A DNA stretch of 64,000 bases from Flectobacillus roseus (GTDB taxonomy: Bacteria > Bacteroidota > Bacteroidia > Cytophagales > Spirosomataceae): the NCBI RefSeq assembly GCF_030056665.1, contig NZ_JASHIG010000031.1. One strand, given 5' to 3'. Positions 36,952 through 45,923 of this stretch are shown here, one piece after another; position 1 is the stretch's first letter; every line of letters begins with the position of its first letter. The translations under genes were made by a program, and so were the position numbers. Below the pieces are notes generated by a model, which was not told the DNA's origin, ran no database searches, and saw only the letters and a list, made by a program, of their open reading frames with translations.

Positions 36952-37011
36952 ATGCCTATCAACTCAAAAGTCATCGCAAAAGAAACAACAGATAAATTAA
37001 ACGAAACGTGA
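36952..37011 (+). CDS. possible 19-residue leader peptide upstream of lepA
   Basis: A short frame ATG 36952 to TGA 37009-37011, starting MPINSKVIAKE. Its stop codon overlaps the lepA start codon (GTGA), the classic arrangement for translational coupling. It is hydrophilic and lysine-rich. Whether it is translated is unknown. Confidence 0.35.
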   Translation: MPINSKVIAKETTDKLNET

Positions 37012-38795
37012 AAAACATTCGTAATTTTTGCATTATTGCACATATTGACCACGGCAAAAGTACTCTAGCCGACCGTTTGATTGAATTTACTAATACTGTT
37101 CAAAAGCGTGATATGCAAGCACAGCTTTTGGATGATATGGATTTGGAACGTGAACGTGGTATTACTATCAAGTCGCACGCTATCCAAATGAATTATCAAT
37201 ACGGCGACGAGAGTTATACTTTTAACCTCATCGACACTCCAGGTCACGTTGACTTTTCTTATGAAGTTTCTCGCTCAATTGCTGCCTGCGAAGGAGCGTT
37301 ATTGATTGTTGATGCTTCACAAGGTATCGAAGCCCAAACGATCTCAAACCTTTTCTTGGCTTTGAATCATGACTTGGTAATTATTCCAGTTTTGAACAAA
37401 ATCGACCTTCCGGGGGCGATGCCTGAAGAAGTAAAAGACCAAGTAGTAGACCTTTTGGGTTGTGACCGTGACGAAATTATTCATGCTTCAGGAAAAGAGG
37501 GTATTGGTATCAAAGATATCTTGGATGCTATCGTTGAGCGTGTACCTGCCCCTAAAGGTAATCCAGATTCTGAATTACAAGCACTCATCTTCGACTCGGT
37601 ATTTAACTCATTCCGTGGTATCGAAGTAATTTTCCGTGTATATAATGGTACTATCAAAAAAGGTGATAAAGTAAAATTCGTAGCCACAGGCAAAGAATAT
37701 ACCGCCGATGAAATTGGTACACTCCGTTTTGATAAAGAACCTAAATCAGAAGTAAAAGCTGGTGACGTAGGCTATCTGATTTCAGGTATCAAAGATGCTA
37801 AAGAAGTTAAGGTTGGTGATACCATCACACACCGCGACAAACCTTGTTTGGATATGATTCAGGGTTTTGAGGAGGTAAAACCAATGGTATTTGCGGGTAT
37901 TTATCCTGTAGACACAACTGAGTTTGAAGACCTTCGTGATGCCATGGAGAAATTGCAATTGAACGATGCATCTTTGGTGTGGGAGCCAGAAACTTCTGCT
38001 GCCTTAGGATTTGGTTTCCGTTGTGGTTTCTTGGGTATGTTACACATGGAAATCGTTCAGGAGCGTTTGGAACGTGAATTTGATATGACGGTAATCACTA
38101 CTGTACCTTCGGTAAAATTCAAAGTAAATACTACAAACGAAGGTGAAATTTGGGTATCTGCTCCTTCCGAATTGCCAGATCCTAACAAAATCAATAGTGT
38201 AGAAGAACCTTTTATCAAAGCACAAATTATCTCGAAATCTGACTATGTAGGTTCGATTATGAAGCTTTGTATGGACAAACGTGGTATTCTCAAAAATCAA
38301 ATTTACTTGACTTCTGACCGTGTTGAGTTACAGTTTGATATGCCACTTTCTGAGGTTGTATTTGACTTCTTTGACAAATTGAAAACTATTTCTCGTGGAT
38401 ATGCTTCATTGGATTATGAATTCAAAGGTTACGAAGAAAGCGACATGGTAAAGCTTGATATCATGCTAAATGCAGAACCTGTTGATGCACTTTCGGCGAT
38501 TGTACACCGTGAGAAAGCTTACGAATGGGGAAAACGTTTGTGTGAGAAATTAAGAGAATTATTACCTCGCCAACAGTTCGAAATCGCTATTCAGGCAGCA
38601 ATTGGTCAAAAAATCATTGCTCGCGAAACTGTTAAAGCGCTTCGTAAAGACGTATTAGCAAAATGTTACGGTGGTGACATTTCTCGTAAACGTAAATTGT
38701 TGGAGAAGCAGAAAAAAGGTAAAAAGAGAATGCGTCAAGTAGGTAACGTAGAAATTCCTCAAGAAGCATTTATGGCTGTATTGAAATTAGACTAA
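37008..38795 (+). CDS. lepA: elongation factor 4 (LepA)
   Basis: Translational GTPase of 595 residues, the usual LepA length. Motif G1 AHIDHGKST is at 11-19, G3 DTPGH near 77, and NKID near 131. The EF-G-like domains II, III and V follow, and the LepA-specific C-terminal domain is intact with the AKCYGGDISRKRKLLEKQKKGKKRMRQ block. Known role: it back-translocates or remodels ribosomes during elongation and aids 30S maturation. The start is GTG 37008 (MKNIRNFCIIAHIDHG). The terminator at 38857 ends the unit. Housekeeping gene. Confidence 0.97.
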   Translation: MKNIRNFCIIAHIDHGKSTLADRLIEFTNTVQKRDMQAQLLDDMDLERERGITIKSHAIQMNYQYGDESYTFNLIDTPGHVDFSYEVSRSIAACEGALLIVDASQGIEAQTISNLFLALNHDLVIIPVLNKIDLPGAMPEEVKDQVVDLLGCDRDEIIHASGKEGIGIKDILDAIVERVPAPKGNPDSELQALIFDSVFNSFRGIEVIFRVYNGTIKKGDKVKFVATGKEYTADEIGTLRFDKEPKSEVKAGDVGYLISGIKDAKEVKVGDTITHRDKPCLDMIQGFEEVKPMVFAGIYPVDTTEFEDLRDAMEKLQLNDASLVWEPETSAALGFGFRCGFLGMLHMEIVQERLEREFDMTVITTVPSVKFKVNTTNEGEIWVSAPSELPDPNKINSVEEPFIKAQIISKSDYVGSIMKLCMDKRGILKNQIYLTSDRVELQFDMPLSEVVFDFFDKLKTISRGYASLDYEFKGYEESDMVKLDIMLNAEPVDALSAIVHREKAYEWGKRLCEKLRELLPRQQFEIAIQAAIGQKIIARETVKALRKDVLAKCYGGDISRKRKLLEKQKKGKKRMRQVGNVEIPQEAFMAVLKLD

Positions 38796-38856
38796 AATGA
38801 ATGTGGAGTTGTGAGTTTTGAATGCTGAATGTTTTTCAAAATTTCCTTTTCTTTAC

Positions 38857-38898
38857 AAACGACAAAAGCTCAAACGTAAGTTTGGGCTTTTGTCGTTT
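38857..38898 (+). terminator. rho-independent terminator after lepA
   Basis: AAACGACAAAAGC ... GCTTTTGTCGTTT arms with an inner CAAAC/GTTTG stem; an A-run and a T-run flank it. Confidence 0.88.
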
Positions 38899-39015
38899 AT
38901 ATACTACCGATTTAACACGTATTCACCTAACTTCACTCATATACTTATCCAATCTTTCTCATTCTTCTAGGTAATAATTCCTTCTATCTTGCTATCAATC
39001 AAAACCGTAAGCAAC

Positions 39016-39477
39016 ATGGAAAAGTTAACATTAAAAAAGCAGCTTTTTGAAAAAGCAATTCAACAGCAACAAACTTTAGTGAATGATATTCAAAAACGTC
39101 TTTCTGACTTAAAAGAAAGCATTACATCCTTGGAAGTAGGTAGCTTTGGGGGAAGTGACGATGCGCGAAGAGAAGAAGACGTTGAGGATATTCAGCAAGA
39201 AAAAATCCATTTAGCTAACGCCAAAGCAGAGCTAAATAAACTTGAAACTTTGTATCAAGTTTTGCAAATCGATTCGAAGGTCAATGTGGGAAGTATTGTC
39301 AAAACAGAGCTTTTCAATTTTATTTTTGCCATAAACATGCCACAAATTGAAGCAAATGGCGAACGATATATGCTAGTATCAGACCAAGCGCCAGTATTTA
39401 AAGCATTAGAAGGAAAAACCCTTGGAGAAGAAGCACAAATTAATCGTCATCATTATACGATAAAGGAGATTATTTAA
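39016..39477 (+). CDS. GreA/GreB-like protein, hypothetical
   Basis: Protein of 153 residues. The N-terminal half is a coiled coil (LKKQLFEKAIQQQQTLVNDIQKRLSDLKESITSLE ... LANAKAELNKLETLYQVL) with an acidic RREEDVEDIQQEK loop tip. The C-terminal half looks like an FKBP-type domain (VNVGSIVKTELFNFIFAINMPQIEANGERYMLVSDQAPVFKALEGKTLGEE). That order is the one of the Gre transcript-cleavage factors and their relatives in Bacteroidota. The tip acidic residues are present but not in the classical DE arrangement, so cleavage activity is uncertain. ATG 39016 is chosen over 38989. Confidence 0.65.
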   Translation: MEKLTLKKQLFEKAIQQQQTLVNDIQKRLSDLKESITSLEVGSFGGSDDARREEDVEDIQQEKIHLANAKAELNKLETLYQVLQIDSKVNVGSIVKTELFNFIFAINMPQIEANGERYMLVSDQAPVFKALEGKTLGEEAQINRHHYTIKEII

Positions 39478-39509
39478 TTCATTATGGGTTAAACTCCTTT
39501 GAGAACCTT

Positions 39510-39593
39510 GTTCGAGACTTAGTCTCGGACTAGGTTTTGTTTCAGTTTATAAACTTTTAAAAAAAATAAGTCCAAGACTAAGTCTTGAACTAG
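39510..39593 (+). repeat. double-palindrome repeat, copy 3 (with a divergent half-copy)
   Basis: The half-copy GTTCGAGACTTAGTCTCGGACTAG is at 39510-39533. A full unit follows at 39543-39593: CAGTTTATAAACT, an A-run, then AGTCCAAGACTAAGTCTTGAACT. It separates the convergent GreA-like and SGNH-like genes. Confidence 0.7.
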
Positions 39594-39603
39594 TCTTGTT
39601 TCC

Positions 39604-40620
39604 CTACCTTCGTTTTCCATTCCCAAGGTACACTTTCTTCATCACTGCATCACCTACACCAGTCCGAAAATGGCTTTGCTCATAGTAGTTCTGATAAAAA
39701 CTGGTCAACCCATTTTTTCCTGTAAAATCATAAACTCTTTTAGGAAATAACTTTTGTAATATCGCCAAGTCATTGGGGTGAAACTTAACTTGTTCGTACA
39801 ATGGGCTCAGAATTATTTTGTAGTTAGTATGATGCTTTTTGAATATGTTGGCAATTTCTTGAAGCATTTTCTCCTGACGATATTCGATTATCGTCGACTT
39901 ATCTATCTTCTGCCCTTTTCTTTGATAAAACACTCCCTTTTTTTCTTTGTAGTACTCATCTGGATGTTGACTTACTAAACGCTCTTGAAAAGGCATATAA
40001 ATTGTATTATTTCGAGTATCATAGAAAATAGGCTTTTCTTGAATAAATCCTTTCATCCAACTCTGGTATCCTAATAATTGATACCCATAAAAGCGAATCC
40101 AAAAGTCAGGTTGTATGTATGCTTTAAAAAATAGCCACTGAAAATCTCTCATAGATTCACCCGATACCGCTGGATGCTTGATATAAAGATGCGAATATAC
40201 ATTGCTACTATGTGTAAAAGTACGGTCGTGACAAATAAGGAGTAGGACATTTTTAAGTGGAATACCTTGCTGATCCAACCATTTGATTTTGGTATAAATC
40301 CCGTAGATAGACTCATTTGAAGCATCAAAAAGAAAAGGTTCAGCGTCTTGAGGCAAATACTTTTTCCAACGAGCTGGCTTAAATGCCATCGTTCTGGAAC
40401 TGCCAAAAATGAACGAATTGTAATGGTAACGAGGGTTATTACGAATAAACGTTTCGGTAGAAACATAGTCTCTATTGGGAACAATCACAGGTTTTGAAAA
40501 ATCCGCATAAGTACGCAATACCTTGAAGGGGTCGAAATGCCAATATCCCAACAAAAACAAACAGCCTACCACAAACGGAACAATCGAAAACTTGAGAATA
40601 GTCCTAATAAATCTACGCAT
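39604..40620 (-). CDS. membrane-anchored SGNH-like protein
   Basis: Protein of 338 residues with an N-terminal membrane anchor (RTILKFSIVPFVVGCLFLLGYWHF). After it, FIFGSSRTMAFKPARW resembles the nucleophile block of SGNH/DltD-like proteins (GxS). The late part YYEQSHFRTGVGDAVMKKVY could hold the catalytic His, but the usual DxxH spacing is not seen. DltD- and AlgX-like members act in O-acylation of envelope polymers, but there is no MBOAT partner here. Its role is uncertain. The gene lies between the tcdA/GT2 genes and a repeat. Confidence 0.5.
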   Translation of the reverse strand: MRRFIRTILKFSIVPFVVGCLFLLGYWHFDPFKVLRTYADFSKPVIVPNRDYVSTETFIRNNPRYHYNSFIFGSSRTMAFKPARWKKYLPQDAEPFLFDASNESIYGIYTKIKWLDQQGIPLKNVLLLICHDRTFTHSSNVYSHLYIKHPAVSGESMRDFQWLFFKAYIQPDFWIRFYGYQLLGYQSWMKGFIQEKPIFYDTRNNTIYMPFQERLVSQHPDEYYKEKKGVFYQRKGQKIDKSTIIEYRQEKMLQEIANIFKKHHTNYKIILSPLYEQVKFHPNDLAILQKLFPKRVYDFTGKNGLTSFYQNYYEQSHFRTGVGDAVMKKVYLGNGKRR

Positions 40621-40675
40621 GAGAAAGGAAATACCAGTGCCTTAAATTTTTATAAAGCACTGGTAATGAAGTATA

Positions 40676-41464
40676 TTATTTTTTTTTCTGTTTCTTTTCA
40701 CGAGCCACCATTTCTTTTGGTTTCTTCTCCATTTTGATTGGATAGCCCAACAAATCACGAATTACCACCGAGGCACAAACACCACCAAACGCCGCAGGTA
40801 TATAAGAGATTGTTCCATAAGCAGACTTCTTAAAGTTGCTGCCATCTGTTAGCATCAATGAATCATCATCGTGTTTTTCTAAAGAAAAAACTGCTTTGAT
40901 ACCCGAACGAATCCCTAATTTACGCAAACGCTTGCGAACTAAGGATGCCAAGTAACATTGTCTAGTATCAAATAAATCTGCAGTTCTGAGCAATGTTGGG
41001 TCCACTTTTCCACCTGCTCCCATCGAACTTACAATTTTGAGTCCTTTGTTGTAAGCAGTACTCAATAGTGTCAGCTTAGGTGTAATGGAGTCGATACAGT
41101 CCATTACATAATCAAACTGATTTTCGCTCAAAAGTTTTTCTGCGGCTTCTGGAGATAAAAACTCCTTGATAGTTGTTAGCTTCAACTCTGGATTAATCGC
41201 CAACAAACGCTCAGTCATAATATCGGCTTTGGGCTCGCCGTGGTTGGTTGCCAAAGCAGGCAACTGACGGTTACGGTTGGACGGGTCAACTACGTCACCG
41301 TCGACAATTGTCATCGTACCAACACCCGAACGCGCAACAAACTCGGCAGCAAATGAACCTACGCCACCTAAGCCCACTACCAAAACGTGAGCGTTTTGTA
41401 ATTTCTGAATTCCTTCGTCTCCAACCAACAATTTGGTTCTACCAAGCCAAGCTAAATCACTCAT
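40676..41464 (-). CDS. tcdA: tRNA threonylcarbamoyladenosine dehydratase
   Basis: E1-like ThiF-family enzyme of 262 residues. The ATP-binding motif VVGLGGVGSFAAEFVARSGVG is near 29-49, and DGDVVDPSNRNRQLPA holds the second conserved ATP-site residues. FDYVMDCIDSITPKLTLL and VVSSMGAGGKVDPTLL follow. These match the TcdA (CsdL/YgdL) branch that cyclises t6A37 to ct6A on ANN-decoding tRNAs. The C-terminus is strongly basic (KKPKEMVAREKKQKKK). It is 31 bp downstream of the GT2 gene on the same strand. A GCACTGG / CCAGTGC inverted repeat lies between it and the SGNH-like gene. Confidence 0.92.
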   Translation of the reverse strand: MSDLAWLGRTKLLVGDEGIQKLQNAHVLVVGLGGVGSFAAEFVARSGVGTMTIVDGDVVDPSNRNRQLPALATNHGEPKADIMTERLLAINPELKLTTIKEFLSPEAAEKLLSENQFDYVMDCIDSITPKLTLLSTAYNKGLKIVSSMGAGGKVDPTLLRTADLFDTRQCYLASLVRKRLRKLGIRSGIKAVFSLEKHDDDSLMLTDGSNFKKSAYGTISYIPAAFGGVCASVVIRDLLGYPIKMEKKPKEMVAREKKQKKK

Positions 41465-41495
41465 TTTTTATTGAAAATATCTTATTAGTAAAGTC

Positions 41496-42446
41496 TTAAA
41501 GTTCTTCTCTGATCTGATAATCAGTAGTTCTGTCGGAATTCATGGTTAGCAATTCGCCAATAAAACCAGCCAAAAACAGTTGAGAACCTATGATTATGGC
41601 TACCAATGCCAAATAAAACCAAGTGTTGTCTGTGATATTTCTGAAAGGAATATGGTTAGCAATGCTGTAAATTTTATCCCCTATTAAATAAAGTGTAATA
41701 AATAAGCCCACCAAAAATGAGAATATTCCTAAACTACCAAATAGGTGCATTGGGCGTTTTCCAAACTTCTGAACGAAGGTAATCGACAACAAATCGAGTA
41801 GTCCATAAAGGAAGCGTTCGATACCAAACTTGGTCGTGCCATATTTACGAGCTTGGTGTTGTACCACTTTTTCGCCAATTCTCGAAAAACCATTCCAGTT
41901 TGCCTGAACAGGAATATAGCGGTGCATTTCTCCATAAAGGCGAATAGTTTTGATTACCTCCAATTTGTAGGCTTTCAGACCACAGTTATTGTCATGCAAA
42001 TTGATACCCGACATCCATTTGATGGCCGCATTATACAATTTAGTCGGAATCGTTTTAGACAGAGGATCAAAACGCTTTTGTTTCCATCCCGAAACTAAGT
42101 CATAATCCTCGACCGTAATCATGCGATATAACTCAGGAATTTCGTCGGGACTATCCTGCAAATCCGCATCCATTGTAATAACCACACTTCCTTGTGCCTT
42201 TTGGAAACCCACATGTAATGCAGCGGATTTGCCATAATTACGACTAAATGAAACGGCTTTGATACGGGGATTTTGAGCTACCAATGATTTTAACACCTGC
42301 CAAGAGCGGTCTTTACTCCCATCATTGACAAAAATCACTTCGTAGGTAAACTGATTTTCATCCATCACACGCTCAATCCATGCACAAAGTTCAGGCAGAG
42401 ATTCCTCCTCATTATATAGTGGTACTACAATCGAAATTGCTAACAT
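41496..42446 (-). CDS. membrane glycosyltransferase family 2 (DPM/GtrB-type)
   Basis: Glycosyltransferase of 316 residues. The GT-A domain has VPLYNEEESLPELC at about 8, the nucleotide-binding FVNDGSKDRSW and the DXD-type motif VITMDADLQDSPDEIPEL near 94. Two hydrophobic helices at the C-terminus (FGSLGIFSFLVGLFITLYLIG and YLALVAIIIGSQLFLAGFIGELL) match bactoprenol-phosphate glucosyltransferases such as GtrB and the ArnC group. Known role: transfer of a sugar onto a polyprenyl phosphate for envelope glycosylation. The sugar is unknown. Confidence 0.88.
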   Translation of the reverse strand: MLAISIVVPLYNEEESLPELCAWIERVMDENQFTYEVIFVNDGSKDRSWQVLKSLVAQNPRIKAVSFSRNYGKSAALHVGFQKAQGSVVITMDADLQDSPDEIPELYRMITVEDYDLVSGWKQKRFDPLSKTIPTKLYNAAIKWMSGINLHDNNCGLKAYKLEVIKTIRLYGEMHRYIPVQANWNGFSRIGEKVVQHQARKYGTTKFGIERFLYGLLDLLSITFVQKFGKRPMHLFGSLGIFSFLVGLFITLYLIGDKIYSIANHIPFRNITDNTWFYLALVAIIIGSQLFLAGFIGELLTMNSDRTTDYQIREEL

Positions 42447-42507
42447 AATTTTGTTTATTAGAAATGTTACCGCACAACTCGATAACGAATGATAGACGGT
42501 GTCTTTA

Positions 42508-43200
42508 TCAAAAAATCAAATAATACTCTTTTAATAATGCGCTAAATTGACCTGTATATTGTTCCTGAGCATCTTTTATCAGTAATTCAGTGTCTTCCAG
42601 AATCACTGGCTCACTTCCATATTCAACGATAACTCTAAGAATTTTCGCACCTTCACGATGACGAACAATTAATTTTTTCTGAGGGAAAAATCCCTTTGAT
42701 ACGGCCAAATCTTCGAGCACTTTAGCCTCGTAGGCTGGTAATAATACTGCAAATTTACCAGAAGTTGTCCGTAACCTAAGCACCGAATCCAAAAGTTCTT
42801 CAAAACTTAAAGTTTCGGTATGATGTGCCTGATTTTTTTGCACCTTTTCAGACTTCAAATGATTCTGATAAAAAGGAGGATTCGACACGATATAATCATA
42901 TTTTTTATCAGAAGAAAAATCTTGTATTTTTCCAAGAAATACCTCTACCCTATCTCCCCAATTACTTTCTGCAATATTACTTTTGGCTTGTTCAAAAGCT
43001 GGTGTATCCAATTCTACAGCATCAATGCGGGCAGTGCTTCGCTGTGCCATCATCATCGACAATAAACCTGTTCCTGCACCAATATCTAAAATATTTTCAG
43101 CCTGAGCAACATCCACCCAAGCGCCCAATATACAAGCATCGGTAGACACTTTCATGGCACACTGGTCTTGGTGTATGGTAAATTGCTTAAACTGAAACAT
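42508..43200 (-). CDS. tRNA1(Val) (adenine(37)-N6)-methyltransferase-type enzyme
   Basis: SAM-dependent methyltransferase of 230 residues. The N-terminal FKQFTIHQDQCAMKVSTDACILGAW segment is the family hallmark of TrmN6 (YfiC). The SAM motif is LDIGAGTGLLSMMMAQRS, and the catalytic NPPF motif appears in KYDYIVSNPPFYQNHLKSEK near residue 110. These features fit the N6-adenine enzyme of tRNA(Val), though close COG4123 relatives with other substrates exist. Single gene. Confidence 0.87.
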   Translation of the reverse strand: MFQFKQFTIHQDQCAMKVSTDACILGAWVDVAQAENILDIGAGTGLLSMMMAQRSTARIDAVELDTPAFEQAKSNIAESNWGDRVEVFLGKIQDFSSDKKYDYIVSNPPFYQNHLKSEKVQKNQAHHTETLSFEELLDSVLRLRTTSGKFAVLLPAYEAKVLEDLAVSKGFFPQKKLIVRHREGAKILRVIVEYGSEPVILEDTELLIKDAQEQYTGQFSALLKEYYLIF

Positions 43201-43428
43201 AATATTTAATTGTGAATGTTGAATGAGTGAATTGTGAATAACAAACAGGAAATGTTGAATTACTATTTCTCAATAAATAATTCCATATTAGGGCTGTACG
43301 AAAGATTCTATTTTGTTCAAAACCGTACTTATCTTGAGCATTTTGCAGTAGTTGCAATTTTATTTTAAAGACAACACTAATCCTTCGTACACTACTAATT
43401 CACAATTCACTAACTCACCATTCAAGAT

Positions 43429-44058
43429 TTATTTCCTTCCATAATCTGCGGGGTTTTCGCCCCAGAATTCAGTTTCCCATTTGAGAACTTGATTGGAATA
43501 TGTATTATTTTTTAACCAAATTAGAGCTCTGTCGACTAATCGAAAAAGCTCTTCGGTTTTGGTATTTCGTTCTAAATTTGTTTTTATCGCTTTATTTCTG
43601 ACCCAGCTCAAAGCCGTTTTTGAGTCTGAGTAAATAGGCAAATCAGAATTGTGTTTTTGCAAGAAAGACAAACCATGTACTATAGCTAAGAATTCTCCGA
43701 TATTTACAGTTCCTTCAGGAAATGGCCCCATTGAAAAAAGTACCCTTTTGGTAGAGGTTTCTACTCCTTGATATTCCAAAATACCGGGGTTGCCAGAGCA
43801 GGCAGCATCTACAGAAATACTATTGGCCAAGGGTTTTCCTACATTCTTCTTTGTTACCGCTTTGGCGCCAGTCACCCCTTGTTGCACAGACTGCCAGTAG
43901 TTTCCCTTAGCAGCTTTCTCGGCTTCCGCTTCTGTATCAAATGATTTGTACTGTGCTCCTTCAAAGCCCTTTACGGCTTCCTCAGTCTCTGCCCATGAAG
44001 AAAAAACACCTGTTTTTCTTCCTTTCCACACTGCGTAATATTTTGCTTTTTTTGCCAT
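43429..44058 (-). CDS. ribonuclease H with viroplasmin domain
   Basis: Protein of 209 residues that cleaves the RNA strand of RNA-DNA hybrids. An N-terminal viroplasmin (hybrid-binding) domain reads KYYAVWKGRKTGVFSSWAETEEAVKGFEGAQYKSFDTEAEAEKA. The RNase H fold follows, with the acidic residues in SVDAACSGNPG, IGEFLAIVHGL, IYSDSKTALSWV and NPADYGRK (the D-E-D-D set). The hybrid-binding-domain architecture resembles eukaryotic and Bacteroidota RNase HI. ATG 44058 (MAKKAKYYAVWKG) is preferred over the ATG 23 codons upstream. Single gene. Confidence 0.9.
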   Translation of the reverse strand: MAKKAKYYAVWKGRKTGVFSSWAETEEAVKGFEGAQYKSFDTEAEAEKAAKGNYWQSVQQGVTGAKAVTKKNVGKPLANSISVDAACSGNPGILEYQGVETSTKRVLFSMGPFPEGTVNIGEFLAIVHGLSFLQKHNSDLPIYSDSKTALSWVRNKAIKTNLERNTKTEELFRLVDRALIWLKNNTYSNQVLKWETEFWGENPADYGRK

Positions 44059-44341
44059 TTCTCCTAAAAAACCGTGAAGATAATCAATTTTCGGCTTTAT
44101 CTCGAAAGAATCAACATGCTTAAGCATTTCGGATTTGGGATTTCTGATTTCGGAAATACAGAAAACTACTTTTATTTTTTACAAGATATAGCAAGAAAAA
44201 ACTCCCATATCCGAAATACTCCCTTCATACACAACTAATTCAGCATGATATTCTTTGACTTTTGCTATAAAAAACACAAAAGTGTCGAATGCAGATTTTA
44301 GTTAATTAATGTTAAATAAGCGTGCCGAACTCTCACTGCTA

Positions 44342-44372
44342 TTGTTCTTCTAAAAATCACCTTTTAGCTTTG
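44342..44372 (+). promoter_or_regulatory. sigma-A type promoter for the first barrel paralogue
   Basis: TTG at 44342-44344, a 20-nt spacer and TAGCTTTG at 44365-44372 match the Bacteroidota consensus exactly; the ATG is 26 bp downstream at 44398. Confidence 0.7.
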
Positions 44373-44397
44373 TTCAAAATTTAACACCGTTTACATC

Positions 44398-44997
44398 ATG
44401 AAAAAACTCATTCTAACCTGTTGTGTTGCCGCGTTGAGCGCACTTTCTTTTACTTCAAAAGCACAGTTCGACCCTAATACAAAATACTGGCAGCTAGGTG
44501 GTTCATTGGCAACTAATAACACCACATTTGGCAATCTTGGAAGGGAGGGTTTACATAGTAACTCCATTTCATTAAATTTCAGAAAAGGAAAATTTGGAGA
44601 AAACAATGTAGCAAAAGGCTGGCTCTTAGATTACAGTCTTTTAACATCCTCAGGCTCAACACTTAACACGACCTATTATCAGCATCGTTTTGGAGCAGGC
44701 TATTTTGTTAGCAAATTTCAACCTATTACTCAAAATTTAGCCTTATATGCCGAAGCACTCGGCAAAGTACAATACCTATACAATACCTCAAAAGGAAGCA
44801 CTGGCACTGATGGCTGGGCAGCGACCATCGAGGGTAATGTTGGGTTACGCTACAGCATGAAAAACAAGTGGTTCTTGGATTTAGGAACAAACGTAGGAAC
44901 GCTTCAGTACCAAAGTATGGGTGATGTAAAGAACTTTTCTGGTGCGATTGTACCAAGTGTTGGCACTTTCAAAATATCTATTGGTAAGACTTTTTAG
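44398..44997 (+). CDS. outer-membrane barrel protein, paralogue 1
   Basis: Exported protein of 199 residues; signal peptide to about residue 22 (TSKAQ). The mature part starts FDPNTKYWQLGGSLATNNTTFG and ends TFKISIGKTF, an eight-strand-like barrel with aromatic terminal residue. The next gene is a clear paralogue: YDPGNKNWLVGGSL, KSGKFGANKVSRGWLADY, AGYFINKFQPL and SFKIAIGKTL line up with this one. Function unknown; ligand or structural roles are both possible. It has its own promoter and terminator. Confidence 0.72.
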   Translation: MKKLILTCCVAALSALSFTSKAQFDPNTKYWQLGGSLATNNTTFGNLGREGLHSNSISLNFRKGKFGENNVAKGWLLDYSLLTSSGSTLNTTYYQHRFGAGYFVSKFQPITQNLALYAEALGKVQYLYNTSKGSTGTDGWAATIEGNVGLRYSMKNKWFLDLGTNVGTLQYQSMGDVKNFSGAIVPSVGTFKISIGKTF

Positions 44998-45192
44998 ATT
45001 GTAGATGTTACTGGTTAGTAGTATATCAGTTAGTGGTGGATTTTACCAAAGTAGATATAAAGTGTTTCTATTCAATCTATACAGTCATTTTTGCATCTAT
45101 CATTTGTTTTTATGCAAAATAAAATATTACGTTTATTCTACACCGTTTTGTTCAATTAGGATTGTTTCGCACTAAGAAACGAGTATTATAGA

Positions 45193-45227
45193 AGAGCGCT
45201 CTGCCATAGGTAGAGCGCTCTCTTTTT
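45193..45227 (+). terminator. rho-independent terminator
   Basis: AGAGCGCTCT (45193-45202) / AGAGCGCTCT (45212-45221), each arm itself palindromic, with a T-run. It lies 195 bp after the first barrel paralogue, in a 308-bp gap with no other feature. Confidence 0.75.
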
Positions 45228-45248
45228 GTTAAAGTTTTGTTAATTGTA

Positions 45249-45278
45249 TTGATATATACTAAATGATTCTTACTTTCG
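45249..45278 (+). promoter_or_regulatory. promoter for the second barrel paralogue
   Basis: TTG (45249-45251), a 19-nt spacer and TACTTTCG (45271-45278), one mismatch from TAnnTTTG. The stretch after it (TTTTTTAACACCATTGACATTATG) resembles that before the first paralogue (TTTAACACCGTTTACATCATG), so the leader was duplicated with the gene. Confidence 0.55.
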
Positions 45279-45305
45279 TACAAATTTTTTAACACCATTG
45301 ACATT

Positions 45306-45911
45306 ATGAAAGCAATTTTTCTAACCTGTTTGACTGTGATACTACTCATGGTCCACAATTCATCTCAAGCGCAGTACGACCCAGGCAATAAAAACTGGCT
45401 TGTGGGTGGTTCTCTTAGTGGAACCTTTGCAAACGCCTTTACGTCTTCCCAGACAGGACATGTTCAAAATTTGAACTTATACTTCAAATCAGGAAAATTT
45501 GGAGCCAATAAGGTCTCCAGAGGCTGGTTAGCAGATTATACGCTTATGTGGACTGAATCAAGCGTCGACTTTAAATATGGTTCACATGCTATTGGAGCAG
45601 GTTACTTTATCAATAAATTTCAGCCTCTTAACAAAAATATAGGTTTATATGCTGAGGCAGTAGGTATGGGGAAATACCTACTCGCTAGATCAAACCAAGG
45701 CTACAAAAATGATGGCTTTGGAGCCTCTATCCAAGCCAGTGTGGGATTAAGGTATCATTTCAAAAGTAAACTTTTTCTGGATTGTAGTGCTAATATTGGC
45801 TCTGTCAATTATCAAAATACGGATTTATTGGCTAAAAATTGGGAGACTTTTTCTATCGGACTATCTCCTAATATTGGTTCTTTCAAAATTGCTATCGGTA
45901 AAACACTCTAA
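45306..45911 (+). CDS. outer-membrane barrel protein, paralogue 2
   Basis: Exported protein of 201 residues, signal peptide to about 22 (SSQAQ). It aligns along its length with the gene at 44398: YDPGNKNWLVGGSLSG, KSGKFGANKVSRGWLADYTL, IGAGYFINKFQPLNKNIGLYAEAVGMGKYL, VGLRYHFKSKLFLDCSANIG and a C-terminal SFKIAIGKTL. A third barrel gene follows after 12 bp, so the second and third form an operon. Role unknown. Confidence 0.72.
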   Translation: MKAIFLTCLTVILLMVHNSSQAQYDPGNKNWLVGGSLSGTFANAFTSSQTGHVQNLNLYFKSGKFGANKVSRGWLADYTLMWTESSVDFKYGSHAIGAGYFINKFQPLNKNIGLYAEAVGMGKYLLARSNQGYKNDGFGASIQASVGLRYHFKSKLFLDCSANIGSVNYQNTDLLAKNWETFSIGLSPNIGSFKIAIGKTL

Positions 45912-45923
45912 CCTAGAAAAATC

